Source: an uncultured Lachnospiraceae bacterium (GTDB lineage: Bacteria > Bacillota > Clostridia > Lachnospirales > Lachnospiraceae). Taken from it: a stretch of DNA of 64,000 nt. The notes under the pieces are model-generated. The model ran no database searches and had not been told where the DNA came from. It saw nothing but the letters and a program-made list of their open reading frames with translations. The stretch covers positions 110,429 to 174,428 of the forward strand of contig CAMWQW010000008.1 of the NCBI GenBank assembly GCA_947176505.1, written 5' to 3'. This document shows positions 1-9,368 of this stretch, in pieces (within the stretch, counting starts at the first letter, position 1; the number at the start of each line of letters is the position of its first letter). The position numbers and the translations under genes were made by a program.

Positions 1-2
1 AT

Positions 3-863
3 GATCCGGAACATATCAGCTTGGATGGTTATCATGATAGGTTGACTGTTAAAGTGAATCATATTATAAATGAATTAGATAAATTATTGAGCTCTGCAGA
101 TAATGGTAAAATATTAAAAGAAGGTATTCATACTGTTATTGTAGGAAAACCGAATGCGGGTAAATCTTCGCTTTTAAATCTTTTGATTGGCGAAGAAAAA
201 GCGATTGTAACAGATATTGCCGGAACTACAAGAGATACACTGGAAGAATTTATTTCTTTGGATGGTATCATGTTAAATGTGATTGATACTGCGGGAATAA
301 GAAATACTGAGGATATAGTAGAAAAAATTGGTGTAGAGCGTGCAAGAAAGATTTCTTCCAATGCTGATTTAATTCTATATGTGGTAGATTCGTCTATACC
401 GCTTGATGAAAATGATGAAGATATTATTCGTATGGTTCAAGACAAAAAAGTAATAATACTTCTGAATAAATCTGATTTGAATGAAGTAGTAAGTGAAGAA
501 AGTATCTCTAATGAGATAAATAAGATTCTACACAATGATAGTATATATAGAATAATTAAAACTTCCATGAAAGAAGATAATGGAATAGAAACATTGACAG
601 ATGCTATTAAAGAGTTGTTTTTTCATGGAGAGATTTCTTATAATGATGAAGTATATATTACAAATATGAGACATAAAGAAGAAATCAGAAGTGCAAAAGA
701 AAGTATGATTCAAGTATGCAAAAGCTTAGAGATGGATATGCCGGAAGATTTTTATTCTATTGATTTAATGAGTGCTTATGTATCGCTCGGAATGATCATA
801 GGGGAAGAAATTGGGGATGATTTAGTAAATGAAATATTCTCTAAGTTTTGTATGGGTAAGTAA
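3..863 (+). CDS. mnmE: tRNA modification GTPase MnmE, C-terminal part (5' end outside window)
   Basis: GTPase that works with MnmG to put the carboxymethylaminomethyl group on U34 of certain tRNAs. The reading frame is open from base 3, so the N-terminal tetrahydrofolate-binding domain lies upstream of the window. Counting from the TTG at 21, the P-loop GKPNAGKSS is at about 42-50, the switch motif DTAGI at 89-93 and the base-recognition motif NKSD at 149-152. The protein ends in FCMGK; the C-terminal Cys of this FCxGK motif is the family hallmark. The stop lies 25 bp before mnmG, as in the conserved mnmE-mnmG-rsmG operon next to the origin of Firmicutes. Confidence 0.97.
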   Translation, partial: DPEHISLDGYHDRLTVKVNHIINELDKLLSSADNGKILKEGIHTVIVGKPNAGKSSLLNLLIGEEKAIVTDIAGTTRDTLEEFISLDGIMLNVIDTAGIRNTEDIVEKIGVERARKISSNADLILYVVDSSIPLDENDEDIIRMVQDKKVIILLNKSDLNEVVSEESISNEINKILHNDSIYRIIKTSMKEDNGIETLTDAIKELFFHGEISYNDEVYITNMRHKEEIRSAKESMIQVCKSLEMDMPEDFYSIDLMSAYVSLGMIIGEEIGDDLVNEIFSKFCMGK

Positions 864-888
864 AAGAATTAAAAATGAGGAATAAGAT

Positions 889-2808
889 ATGGCGGAAATC
901 AGAGAAAAAGTTGATGTATGTGTAGTAGGTGCGGGACATGCCGGATGTGAGGCAGCGCTTGCTTGTGCAAGACTGGGTTTGGAGACAGTAATCTTTACGG
1001 TTAGTGTGGACAGCATTGCATTGATGCCATGTAATCCTAATGTGGGAGGTACCTCTAAAGGACATCTCGTGCGTGAGATTGATGCGCTTGGCGGAGAGAT
1101 GGGCAAAAATATAGATAAAACTTTTATACAATCTAAAATGTTGAATAAATCTAAGGGTCCTGCTGTTCATTCTTTGCGTGCTCAGGCTGATAAAGCGGAT
1201 TATAGTCGTGCAATGCGTAAAGTTTTGGAAAATCAAGAGCATTTAACAATAAAACAGGCGGAAGTGTGTGAGCTCCTGTCAGAGTCATATGATAGTTCTT
1301 CAGAATCTGATTGCATTGCTACTAAGAAGGTGACAGGTGTTAAGACTTTTACAGGAGCTGTTTATGAATGTAAGGCAGTTATCTTATGTACAGGTACATA
1401 TTTGAAGGCAAGATGTCTGTGCGGTGAAGCAATTACATATACCGGTCCCAATGGATTACAGGCGGCTAATCACTTGACGGATTCTCTTATAAATCATGGT
1501 ATTGAGATACAGCGATTTAAGACTGGTACACCTGCCAGAATGGATGGTAATACAATTGATTACAGTAAAATGGAAGAACAGCTTGGTGATGAAAAAGTGA
1601 TTCCTTTTTCATTCTCAACAAACCCGGACGATGTGCAGATTGATCAAGTGTCTTGCTGGCTGACTTATACAAATGAGAAAACTCATGAGATTATTCGTGC
1701 TAATCTCGACCGTTCTCCGATTTATGCCGGAATTATAGAAGGAACAGGACCAAGATACTGTCCTTCGATTGAAGATAAAGTAGTGAAATTTGCGGATAAA
1801 GAAAGGCATCAGGTTTTTATCGAGCCTGAAGGTATTCATACAAATGAGATGTATGTAGGAGGAATGTCTTCTTCTCTTCCTGAGGATGTACAGCTTGCTA
1901 TGTATCGTACCGTACCGGGATTGGAACATTGTAAGATTGTCAGGAATGCTTATGCCATTGAATATGATTGTATTAATCCGAGACAATTGTATCCTACGTT
2001 AGAATTTAAAGATATTAAAGGTTTATTCAGCGGAGGACAGTTTAACGGAAGCAGTGGCTATGAAGAGGCGGCGGCACAAGGTTTGATTGCCGGAATGAAT
2101 GCTGCTCTGACTATTTTTGGTAAAGAACCAATTATTCTGGATCGTTCTCAGGCATATATTGGTGTATTGATTGATGATCTGGTAACAAAGGAAAATTTAG
2201 AACCTTATCGTATGATGACTTCCAGAGCAGAGTATCGTCTTTTACTACGTCAGGATAATGCTGATTTGAGGCTTCGTAAAATAGGATATGAAGCAGGTTT
2301 GGTTCCAGAAGAAGTATATAAAGCTACTGTTTATAAGAAGAAGTTGATTGACCGGGAAATTGAGAGATTAAAGAATACAATAATCGGAGCAGCAAAAGAT
2401 AATCAGGAGTTTCTTTTATCTCATGGGAGCGCTACTTTAAAAACAGCGGCAAGTCTTGCCGAATTGATGTGTCGTCCTGAACTAAATTATAAGGTGTTAT
2501 CTGAGATTGATTCAAATCGTGAACCTCTTCCTGAAGATGTGATCGAGCAGGTAGAGATTGAAATAAAGTATGAGGGATACATTGAGAGACAACATCGTCA
2601 AGTGGAGCAGTATAAGAAAATGGAAAAGAAACGCATTCCTTCTGATTTGGATTATAATGACGTCAGTTCACTTCGGTTGGAGGCAAGACAGAAGCTGATT
2701 GCATATAAACCAGTTTCCGTCGGACAAGCTTCAAGAATTTCCGGCGTATCACCGGCGGATATTTCCGTATTGCTCGTTTATTTGGAGCATTATAAAAGTA
2801 AGTCTTAG
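889..2808 (+). CDS. mnmG: tRNA uridine-5-carboxymethylaminomethyl synthesis enzyme MnmG
   Basis: FAD-dependent partner of MnmE in wobble-uridine modification. The Rossmann motif GAGHAGCEA sits at about residues 15-23, followed by the conserved block [14 protein letters not shown] (about 45-58) and the second signature [18 protein letters not shown] in the middle of the protein. At 639 residues it has the normal family length. ATG at 889 is preceded by GAGGAATAAGAT. It lies between mnmE and rsmG on the same strand, almost certainly cotranscribed with mnmE. Confidence 0.97.
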   Translation: MAEIREKVDVCVVGAGHAGCEAALACARLGLETVIFTVSVDSIALMPCNPNVGGTSKGHLVREIDALGGEMGKNIDKTFIQSKMLNKSKGPAVHSLRAQADKADYSRAMRKVLENQEHLTIKQAEVCELLSESYDSSSESDCIATKKVTGVKTFTGAVYECKAVILCTGTYLKARCLCGEAITYTGPNGLQAANHLTDSLINHGIEIQRFKTGTPARMDGNTIDYSKMEEQLGDEKVIPFSFSTNPDDVQIDQVSCWLTYTNEKTHEIIRANLDRSPIYAGIIEGTGPRYCPSIEDKVVKFADKERHQVFIEPEGIHTNEMYVGGMSSSLPEDVQLAMYRTVPGLEHCKIVRNAYAIEYDCINPRQLYPTLEFKDIKGLFSGGQFNGSSGYEEAAAQGLIAGMNAALTIFGKEPIILDRSQAYIGVLIDDLVTKENLEPYRMMTSRAEYRLLLRQDNADLRLRKIGYEAGLVPEEVYKATVYKKKLIDREIERLKNTIIGAAKDNQEFLLSHGSATLKTAASLAELMCRPELNYKVLSEIDSNREPLPEDVIEQVEIEIKYEGYIERQHRQVEQYKKMEKKRIPSDLDYNDVSSLRLEARQKLIAYKPVSVGQASRISGVSPADISVLLVYLEHYKSKS

Positions 2809-2906
2809 TAATCTGCATTATACGATTGAAATATTTTGCTAAACGATTTGTGAAGTGATGTTTATTAATAATATATAATTTGGGTATGTGAGGGATATTT
2901 TTTATA

Positions 2907-3668
2907 TTGAATAATATGATGAATAAATATAATTTTGACCAATTTTATAAGGATTTGCATGAACTTCATATTAGTTTGTCGGATTCTCAAATTGAACAGT
3001 TTATCTTGTATTATGAAATGTTGATTGAAAAAAATAAAGTCGTGAATCTGACTGCCATTACGGATTTCGACGAGGTGCTTAAGAAACATTTTGTAGATAG
3101 TTTGTCATTGGTGAAAGCATATGATCTGAATCAATCTGAAGGTGGGATTACTATGATTGATATCGGAACAGGCGCCGGTTTTCCGGGAATACCGCTAAAG
3201 ATTGCTTTCCCGAATCTTAATGTTACATTATTGGATTCGTTGAATAAGAGGGTTGACTTTCTAAATGAAGTAATAAGTGAATTGGGATTGGAAGGAATCG
3301 AAGCGATTCATGGCAGAGCGGAAGATTATGCTAAACCCGGTCAATTAAGAGAGAAATTTGATTTATGTGTGTCCAGAGCAGTATCCAATCTTTCTGTGCT
3401 TTTGGAATATTGTCTTCCGTATGTCAAAGTAGGAGGAAAATTTATTTCTTATAAATCAGAGAAAATTGTTGAAGAAATACGGGATGCTGAATATGCGTTA
3501 CGTTTGTTAGGCGGAAAAGTTGAAGAGCAGATTTCTTTTATTCTTCCGGATTCTGATTTGTGTCGTAACTTGTTTGTAGTGGTGAAAGAAAGTATAACGC
3601 CGGATAAATATCCGAGAAAAGCGGGAATGGCAAGTAAGAAACCGCTGAAAGCTAATAAATTAATATAG
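2907..3668 (+). CDS. rsmG: 16S rRNA (guanine-N7) methyltransferase RsmG
   Basis: SAM-dependent methyltransferase that modifies G527 of 16S rRNA (E. coli numbering). The SAM-binding loop DIGTGAGFPG is at about 85-94, and VVNLTAITD (about 45-53) is a typical family block. The TTG at 2907 is 11 nt after AGGGA; an in-frame ATG at 2916 is the alternative, so the exact N-terminus is uncertain by three residues. A gap of about 100 bp separates it from mnmG, so it may have its own promoter. Confidence 0.95.
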   Translation: MNNMMNKYNFDQFYKDLHELHISLSDSQIEQFILYYEMLIEKNKVVNLTAITDFDEVLKKHFVDSLSLVKAYDLNQSEGGITMIDIGTGAGFPGIPLKIAFPNLNVTLLDSLNKRVDFLNEVISELGLEGIEAIHGRAEDYAKPGQLREKFDLCVSRAVSNLSVLLEYCLPYVKVGGKFISYKSEKIVEEIRDAEYALRLLGGKVEEQISFILPDSDLCRNLFVVVKESITPDKYPRKAGMASKKPLKANKLI

Positions 3669-3684
3669 GGAGAAAATGTATTCG

Positions 3685-5406
3685 ATGAATATTTTACTTG
3701 TGGCAATCAATGCAAAATATATACATTCTAATCCTGCTGTTTTTTCTTTGAAGTCTTGTACAGGTAAATATGAGTCCTATGTTAATATAATGGAATTTAC
3801 GATTAATCAGCAGTCTTCTTATATTTTGAGTGAAATTTATAAGAAGAATCCTGATGTGATTGCATTCTCATGTTATATCTGGAATCGTAATATCATTGAG
3901 AATATTATTTATGATTTGCACAAAATTTTACCGGATACGGATATTTGGGCGGGTGGTCCTGAGGTTTCTTATAATGCTTCTGAAATAATTCAAAAATGGA
4001 AACTGAGAGGTGTTATGACGGGACCAGGAGAAGGTGTTTTTGCCCGTCTGGTATCTTCTTATGTAGAAGGTCATTCTGATAACCTGCCGGTTATTCTTGA
4101 CGGAAATATTATTTGTAGATTAGCATTAGATGAAATTCCTTTTTGGTATCAGGATTTAACTGATTTTGAACATCGTATTATATATTATGAGAGCAGCCGT
4201 GGATGCCCTTTTTCATGTAGTTATTGTCTTTCTTCTATTGATAAAAATATGGATTTCAGATCCGTTTGGCGTGTATGTCAGGAGCTGGATTTTTTTCTGA
4301 ATCAAAAAGTTCCTCAAGTAAAGTTTGTCGATCGTACTTTTAATTGCAGAAAAAGTCATGCGTTACCGATTTTACGGCATATATTAGAAAATGATAATAA
4401 AGTTACAAACTTTCATTTTGAGATTGCGGCAGATTTGTTAGATGATGATTATTTTGAACTTTTTGAACAATTTCGTCCCGGTGCAGTTCAATTAGAAATA
4501 GGTGTTCAATCGACATGTCCGGAGACTATCCGAGAAATAGACCGTGTAACAGATTTTAAAAAAATTTCTAATGCTGTTAAAAGAATTTCTTCTTATCAAA
4601 ATATTCATGTACATTTAGATTTAATAGCAGGTCTTCCATTTGAAGATTTGCTTACATTTCAGACATCTTTTAATGATGTCTATTCTTTGTATCCTGAGCA
4701 ATTGCAATTGGGATTCCTTAAAGTACTAAAAGGTTCTAATATGGAATTACGTTCTATAAAATACGAATTACAATATACATATTTGCCACCCTATGAAGTA
4801 CTCTCTACAAAGTGGCTTTCTTATGAAGATATATGCCGTTTGAAGCAGATAGAGGAAGTTCTGGAAATATATTATAATAGCGGTCAGTTTAGGAATACAC
4901 TTAATTATTTAAATTCTTTTTTTGATACTCCTTATTCTATGTATGAATGTTTAGCTTCTTGGTATGAAGAACATCATTTATTCGGAATACAATCTTCACG
5001 CGTTCGAAAGTATGAAATTCTGTTGGAGTTTGGTATACATCATATTGAAGCTGAAACAGAGATTTTTTATGGAGATTATTCTTTAGAGTTGTGTTCAAAG
5101 ATTTTATATGAATATATTACTTATGATTTATATTTGCGTGAAAATATGAAAAATCGTCCTTCCTTTATTCCGTCTTTGGAAAACAGGAAGAACGATATAC
5201 GTGATATCTTATATGGTGAATCGGAATCACATATTCTATTTCCGGAATTAGCAGATTGCAATTATCGCGAACTTACCAAAATTCTGCACGTAGAAATATT
5301 CGAAGCTATTTTTGATCAACCAGCTGCCGTAATATTCTATTATGAAATGCGTGACCCACTAACAAATAATTGCGTTGTTATGAATGTACCGTTGCATGGA
5401 GATTAA
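3685..5406 (+). CDS. B12-binding-domain radical SAM protein (DUF4080-like C-terminus)
   Basis: Radical SAM enzyme with an N-terminal cobalamin-binding-like domain (residues 1 to about 140). It then has the cluster motif in RGCPFSCSYCLS, with cysteines near 174, 178 and 181, and a long C-terminal region of the DUF4080 kind. The N-terminus MNILLVAINAKYIHSN and the strand FSCYIWN are typical of this group. I prefer ATG 3685 to 3676 because AGGGAG ends 12 nt before the former and only 3 nt before the latter, and relatives start with the same MNILLVAIN. The substrate is unknown for this subfamily. The coding sequence is notably AT-rich. It converges with the hydrolase gene on the other strand. Confidence 0.88.
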   Translation: MNILLVAINAKYIHSNPAVFSLKSCTGKYESYVNIMEFTINQQSSYILSEIYKKNPDVIAFSCYIWNRNIIENIIYDLHKILPDTDIWAGGPEVSYNASEIIQKWKLRGVMTGPGEGVFARLVSSYVEGHSDNLPVILDGNIICRLALDEIPFWYQDLTDFEHRIIYYESSRGCPFSCSYCLSSIDKNMDFRSVWRVCQELDFFLNQKVPQVKFVDRTFNCRKSHALPILRHILENDNKVTNFHFEIAADLLDDDYFELFEQFRPGAVQLEIGVQSTCPETIREIDRVTDFKKISNAVKRISSYQNIHVHLDLIAGLPFEDLLTFQTSFNDVYSLYPEQLQLGFLKVLKGSNMELRSIKYELQYTYLPPYEVLSTKWLSYEDICRLKQIEEVLEIYYNSGQFRNTLNYLNSFFDTPYSMYECLASWYEEHHLFGIQSSRVRKYEILLEFGIHHIEAETEIFYGDYSLELCSKILYEYITYDLYLRENMKNRPSFIPSLENRKNDIRDILYGESESHILFPELADCNYRELTKILHVEIFEAIFDQPAAVIFYYEMRDPLTNNCVVMNVPLHGD

Positions 5407-5445
5407 TATATAAAGTATTACAAAAATCTATGCTTGGCAAGCTAA

Positions 5446-6399
5446 TTATTTATCGCATAAGAAAATTGTAATTTGTTCTATGATTTCATCTGGTGCTTCT
5501 AACTGGGGAAGATGTTTTGTTGCGGGGATGTATACATCTTCAATTGCGGCATTGTAATATTTATAGTTTTCAATTGTTGTTTTGATATCTTGTTCTTTTT
5601 CACCGCCAATCATTAAGATACTGTTATTGATTTCTTTTAATTCATGAAGAATATTCATATTCATATATTTTCCGACATAGCTTGCAAAAGCATATTTGGA
5701 ATAGTATTTTCCGGTATATGCTGCCTCGAGATAATTTAAAATATATTTTTCCTTGATTTCATCAGAGTGACAGAAATATTCTTCTCTAAACATTTTTTCT
5801 AATGTATGTTTATTTGTTAATACATGATAAGTAAATGTTCCCAAAATCGGTGTTTCAAGAAAAAGTTTCATCAGTTTAGTCTGATTGGAGGGAATCTGAT
5901 TTTGCAGATAAAGATTCTGCGGGTTAATACAAATTAATTTGTTAATAATATCAGGATTATTATGGCAGGCGAGCATTACAAAAGGAACAGACTCACCGGA
6001 TACGATAACAGAAGTTTTCTTCTTGATTATATTTTTGATAAAATCACAGACTAATTGTTCATAGAGATTATTTGTATATGTTATAGGAGGTTTATCTGAT
6101 AATCCGTATCCCAATAAATCTATAGAATATATTTCATGATTCTCAGTAAGGTTATTAATTAATCTGTGATATTCATAATTTGAACTTCCTACTGTTAAGT
6201 CATGGATAAAAAGTAATGGACTTCCACTGCCTTTTTTCTGATATCTTATTTTACCGAAACGCCAATCATAATAATTGTTTTCGGAATTTGGTAATAAATT
6301 TTTCATCGTACATAGAGAAGTATGGATTCGATTGATTACATGAATCAATGAGATAGATGAAGCTGATAATAATATTCCAGTAGTAAGTTTTTTGTTCAT
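5446..6399 (-). CDS. alpha/beta-fold hydrolase with N-terminal hydrophobic segment
   Basis: A 317-residue protein of the alpha/beta hydrolase superfamily. A hydrophobic N-terminus (residues 5-24) suggests a membrane anchor or uncleaved signal. Visible fold motifs are LLFIHD (oxyanion-loop strand, about 62-67), DLLGYGLSDKP (about 94-104), the nucleophile elbow GESVP with Ser137, and a late His at 296 (TKHLPQ). The elbow ends in Pro rather than the usual Gly. The oxyanion motif has HD rather than HG. Substrate cannot be told. It is the only minus-strand gene in the first 17 kb and is divergent from the histidine kinase gene, with a 236-bp AT-rich gap that must hold both promoters. Confidence 0.8.
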   Translation of the reverse strand: MNKKLTTGILLSASSISLIHVINRIHTSLCTMKNLLPNSENNYYDWRFGKIRYQKKGSGSPLLFIHDLTVGSSNYEYHRLINNLTENHEIYSIDLLGYGLSDKPPITYTNNLYEQLVCDFIKNIIKKKTSVIVSGESVPFVMLACHNNPDIINKLICINPQNLYLQNQIPSNQTKLMKLFLETPILGTFTYHVLTNKHTLEKMFREEYFCHSDEIKEKYILNYLEAAYTGKYYSKYAFASYVGKYMNMNILHELKEINNSILMIGGEKEQDIKTTIENYKYYNAAIEDVYIPATKHLPQLEAPDEIIEQITIFLCDK

Positions 6400-6635
6400 A
6401 GTTGGCTCCTTTATGCTTTGTATATTAATAAATAATTTATATATTTCAATTGTATTGATTACTTATATGTTTATCTTATATTGATATTATACTTGATAAT
6501 TTAATTTCTTACAAATATCCATGTAAAATTATTTTCTATTACTTTTCATAATAATGGATTTAGTATATGATAAAAATAACGGAAAGGTTGTTTGACAGTG
6601 ATTATAGATTTAAATGTTTTGTGCGGAGATAATTT

Positions 6636-7625
6636 ATGGATACGGCAAATTTAGAAATTATTCAATCAATATATGATGAAATGAAGAAAGAAAAAATAAG
6701 GAAGTGCTCTGAGTTAGATGAAAGAAAAAATAGAATTTCTGAGATAGATGTATATCTTAATAGCCTTCTAAATAAAGATGAAAGCGATTTAAGAGTATTT
6801 CTTCCTCGAAAAGTGGAAGATGTATATCGTGATGTTATAGAACAGAATAATCAGCAAAAAGAGCAGTTAATTGCTGAATGTGATGAATTGGAAAAACAAA
6901 TTCATTTACAGGATAGTAGGATTGATCAACTTGAAAAAGTTATTGCTGATAAATCATCTATGTTGCACGTGAAACAACTTTCTATGCTGGATGTTCAGGA
7001 AAAGGAACGTCAAAGGATAGCAAGAGATTTGCATGATACTTCTTTACAAAATCTTACACATCTTATTCATAAAGTTGAATTAAGTTCTCTTTATATAGAT
7101 CAAGATCCTATTAAAGCTAAATTGGAATTAGCGACGGTTGAGAATGGAATCCGCAAAGTTATTGATGATATTAGAAATAGCATATTTGATTTACGTCCAA
7201 TGACAGTTGATGATCTTGGTTTGAAGGATACGATAGAAAAGTTACTCGTTGTTTTGAATCAGGACAAACAGTTTCATGTAATAACTGATATTGATCAAAT
7301 AGATAGAATATATTCTGATTCATATTTACAGGTATTATTTATTTCTATTTATAGAATTATCCAAGAGTGTGTACAGAATTCTATTAAACATTCTAAGGGA
7401 AATGAAATTATTGTAAAGTTGAAAGATTGTGGAAAAATATATCGTATCTTGGTGAAAGATAATGGTACAGGATTTGATGTGAATGAGGCGTCTAAGAAAG
7501 ATAAACATTTTGGTTTATCAGTTATTAAAGAAAGAGTCCTGTTCTTGGGTGGAAAAATTAATATTGATGCGAGCTGCGGGACCACTATCGAAATTGAAGT
7601 TCCTAAGTCGGAGCTTTCTGTATAA
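6636..7625 (+). CDS. cytoplasmic sensor histidine kinase, DegS/NarX type
   Basis: A 329-residue kinase with no membrane segment. Residues 1-115 are mostly charged helix, probably coiled coil. The HisKA_3 dimerisation box follows with RDLHDTSLQNL and phospho-acceptor His133, then the ATPase domain with N-box QECVQNSIKHSK (about 243-254) and DNGTGF (about 275-280). The architecture (soluble coiled coil plus HisKA_3) resembles B. subtilis DegS. The stop lies 17 bp before the response regulator gene, so the two form an operon. The signal is unknown. The ATG is preceded by GCGGAGATAATTT. Confidence 0.92.
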   Translation: MDTANLEIIQSIYDEMKKEKIRKCSELDERKNRISEIDVYLNSLLNKDESDLRVFLPRKVEDVYRDVIEQNNQQKEQLIAECDELEKQIHLQDSRIDQLEKVIADKSSMLHVKQLSMLDVQEKERQRIARDLHDTSLQNLTHLIHKVELSSLYIDQDPIKAKLELATVENGIRKVIDDIRNSIFDLRPMTVDDLGLKDTIEKLLVVLNQDKQFHVITDIDQIDRIYSDSYLQVLFISIYRIIQECVQNSIKHSKGNEIIVKLKDCGKIYRILVKDNGTGFDVNEASKKDKHFGLSVIKERVLFLGGKINIDASCGTTIEIEVPKSELSV

Positions 7626-7641
7626 AGAGTAGGAGAAAATT

Positions 7642-8286
7642 ATGAAAATAAAAGTAATGATAGCAGATGATCACAGTTTGATAAGAGAGGGAATTAAACA
7701 ATTATTAGAATTCGATGGAACAATTGAAGTGATGGCTGAAGCATCTAATGGAGTGGATTGTCTTAAACAATTGAAAAATATTCACCCTGATGTATTGCTA
7801 TTAGATGTTAATATGCCGGAGAAAAATGGCTTGGAAGTTTTAGAGGAGATAAAAAGGAAAAATTATGACATTAAAGTTTTAATTTTGACAGTTCATAATG
7901 AATTGGAATATTTATTAAAGGCTGTTGATATTGGTGTAAATGGGTACATATTGAAAGATTCCGAATCTTCAGAATTAAAGAAAGCAATTCAAGCTGTGTT
8001 ATCTGGCGAAAATTATATTCAAGCCAGTTTGATTCCTGCATTAAATAATCGATTAGCAAACAGAGATATTGATAGAGATAAAATTGAATCATTGACAAGT
8101 AGGGAATTAGAGGTATTGATTCAGGTAGCTAACGGAATGTTTAATAAAGAAATTGCTACTAGTTTAAATATTAGTGAAAGAACAGTCAAAAATCATATCT
8201 CAAATATTTTCAAGAAGATAGATGTTTCTGATAGAACTCAGGCAGCTGTTTTTGCGATTAAGAATAATATTATTACACTTTTTTAA
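7642..8286 (+). CDS. response regulator, NarL/DegU family
   Basis: A 214-residue regulator with an N-terminal receiver and a C-terminal LuxR-type helix-turn-helix. Acidic pocket D9-D10, phospho-acceptor D55 (LLLDVNMP) and K105 are present. The DNA-binding domain includes LTSRELEVL and SERTVKNHISNIFKK. Cognate partner of the kinase immediately upstream (17-bp gap, start after GTAGGAGAAAATT). The pair is DegS/DegU-like in architecture, but target genes cannot be read from the sequence; the HAD gene 50 bp downstream and the divergent hydrolase are candidates. Confidence 0.93.
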   Translation: MKIKVMIADDHSLIREGIKQLLEFDGTIEVMAEASNGVDCLKQLKNIHPDVLLLDVNMPEKNGLEVLEEIKRKNYDIKVLILTVHNELEYLLKAVDIGVNGYILKDSESSELKKAIQAVLSGENYIQASLIPALNNRLANRDIDRDKIESLTSRELEVLIQVANGMFNKEIATSLNISERTVKNHISNIFKKIDVSDRTQAAVFAIKNNIITLF

Positions 8287-8336
8287 TTCTTTTGTTATTG
8301 AATGATTGCTTTGATTAGGAATAAGGAGTTTGAACT

Positions 8337-9005
8337 ATGGTTCGTGCTGTGATATTTGATATGTTTGAAACTTTAATTACTTTATATAGCAGTCCAATAT
8401 ATTTTGGACGGGAGATTGCAGAGGATGTGGGAATACCTGTGGAAGAGTTTCTTTCATTATGGGAACCAACGGAATATGATCGTAGTATCGGAAAGTTAAC
8501 TTTTGAAGATACGATGGAAATGATTCTTTGTAAATATAATTGTTATTCTAAAGAGCTTATTGAAAATATTAAGCAGAAGCGTATCGATACAAAGAGGGTA
8601 GCTTTTAAGCAGTTACATTCTGAAATTCTTTCTATGCTTTCTGAATTGAAAGAAAAGAAAATACTAATTGGTTTGATTAGTAATACATTTTCAGAAGAAG
8701 AAATTGTGATTCGTGAAAGTATATTGTTTCCTTATTTTGATGCTGTTTTTCTGTCTTCAGAACAAGGAGTATGTAAACCGGACAAAATGATTTTTGATAG
8801 ATGTATGCAGACTCTTTCTGTGAAGCCGGAAGAGTGTCTTTATGTTGGTGATGGTGGAAGTTGTGAATTAGAAGCAGCACGAGAGCTGGGAATGGAGGCT
8901 GTTCAAGCTGTTTGGTATTTAAAAGAAAATACTATGCAGCCGGTGGGGAGAAAAGAGGAGTTTCTTGGACTTGATAATCCACTTGATGTGTTAAAATGGT
9001 GTTGA
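8337..9005 (+). CDS. HAD-superfamily hydrolase
   Basis: A 222-residue haloacid dehalogenase-like protein. Motif I is FDMFETL with nucleophile Asp8; the usual second Asp of the DxD motif is Phe, as in dehalogenase and YjjG-like branches. Motif II is LISNT, motif III includes the KPDKMIF lysine, and motif IV is GDGGSCEL, where the usual last Asp is Glu. A helical cap follows motif I. It probably hydrolyses a small phosphorylated or halogenated metabolite; the substrate is unknown. The ATG follows AATAAGGAGTTTGAACT. It is the last gene before the parS region. Confidence 0.85.
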   Translation: MVRAVIFDMFETLITLYSSPIYFGREIAEDVGIPVEEFLSLWEPTEYDRSIGKLTFEDTMEMILCKYNCYSKELIENIKQKRIDTKRVAFKQLHSEILSMLSELKEKKILIGLISNTFSEEEIVIRESILFPYFDAVFLSSEQGVCKPDKMIFDRCMQTLSVKPEECLYVGDGGSCELEAARELGMEAVQAVWYLKENTMQPVGRKEEFLGLDNPLDVLKWC

Positions 9006-9023
9006 AAATAACATAGTAGGACA

Positions 9024-9039
9024 TGTTTCACGTGAAACA
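9024..9039 (+). promoter_or_regulatory. parS: parS centromere site 1
   Basis: A 16-bp perfect palindrome TGTTTCACGTGAAACA, identical to the Bacillus parS consensus bound by ParB/Spo0J. It lies 345 bp upstream of parA. Confidence 0.97.
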
Positions 9040-9083
9040 TTTTAAAAATATTTACCTATATTTGGATTATGGACACAAGATAA

Positions 9084-9099
9084 TGTTTCACGTGAAACA
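9084..9099 (+). promoter_or_regulatory. parS: parS centromere site 2
   Basis: Second exact copy of the parS palindrome, 60 bp (centre to centre) from the first. Spaced pairs of parS next to parAB near the origin are the normal nucleation platform for ParB spreading and SMC loading. Confidence 0.97.
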
Positions 9100-9125
9100 A
9101 ATTCACCCAAGATATTGTGAATGAA

Positions 9126-9173
9126 AGCGTGAAACATTTTATATTTATACAACAAATAGAGCGTGAAACATTT
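9126..9173 (+). repeat. two parS half-sites in a 14-bp direct repeat
   Basis: AGCGTGAAACATTT occurs at 9126-9139 and again at 9160-9173. Each contains the right half of parS (GTGAAACA) without the left half. They lie just downstream of the two full sites, in the same orientation and 34 bp apart. The rest of the 9006-9368 gap shows a TATAAT at 9281-9286 that may be the parA -10 box, and no gene. Confidence 0.7.
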
Positions 9174-9368
9174 ATTTGTAAATGTATTTCAGATAAATTA
9201 ACTGTTTTCATGAATAATACAATTTAGAAAGTTATTTTTATCTGTAATAAATTCCTATAGATTATCCCATGATTTAGTGATATAATCGTAAACGGACAGA
9301 AAAAGAAACTATTTTGGAGAGAAACGTTTTGTCGAAATACAAAACGAAAGGTAGAGGAAGAAATAAGT

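Noticed and set aside
2865-3089. Minus-strand ORF opposite rsmG
   Set aside because: It lies opposite a well-supported gene, has no ribosome site, and its composition mirrors the rsmG codons.
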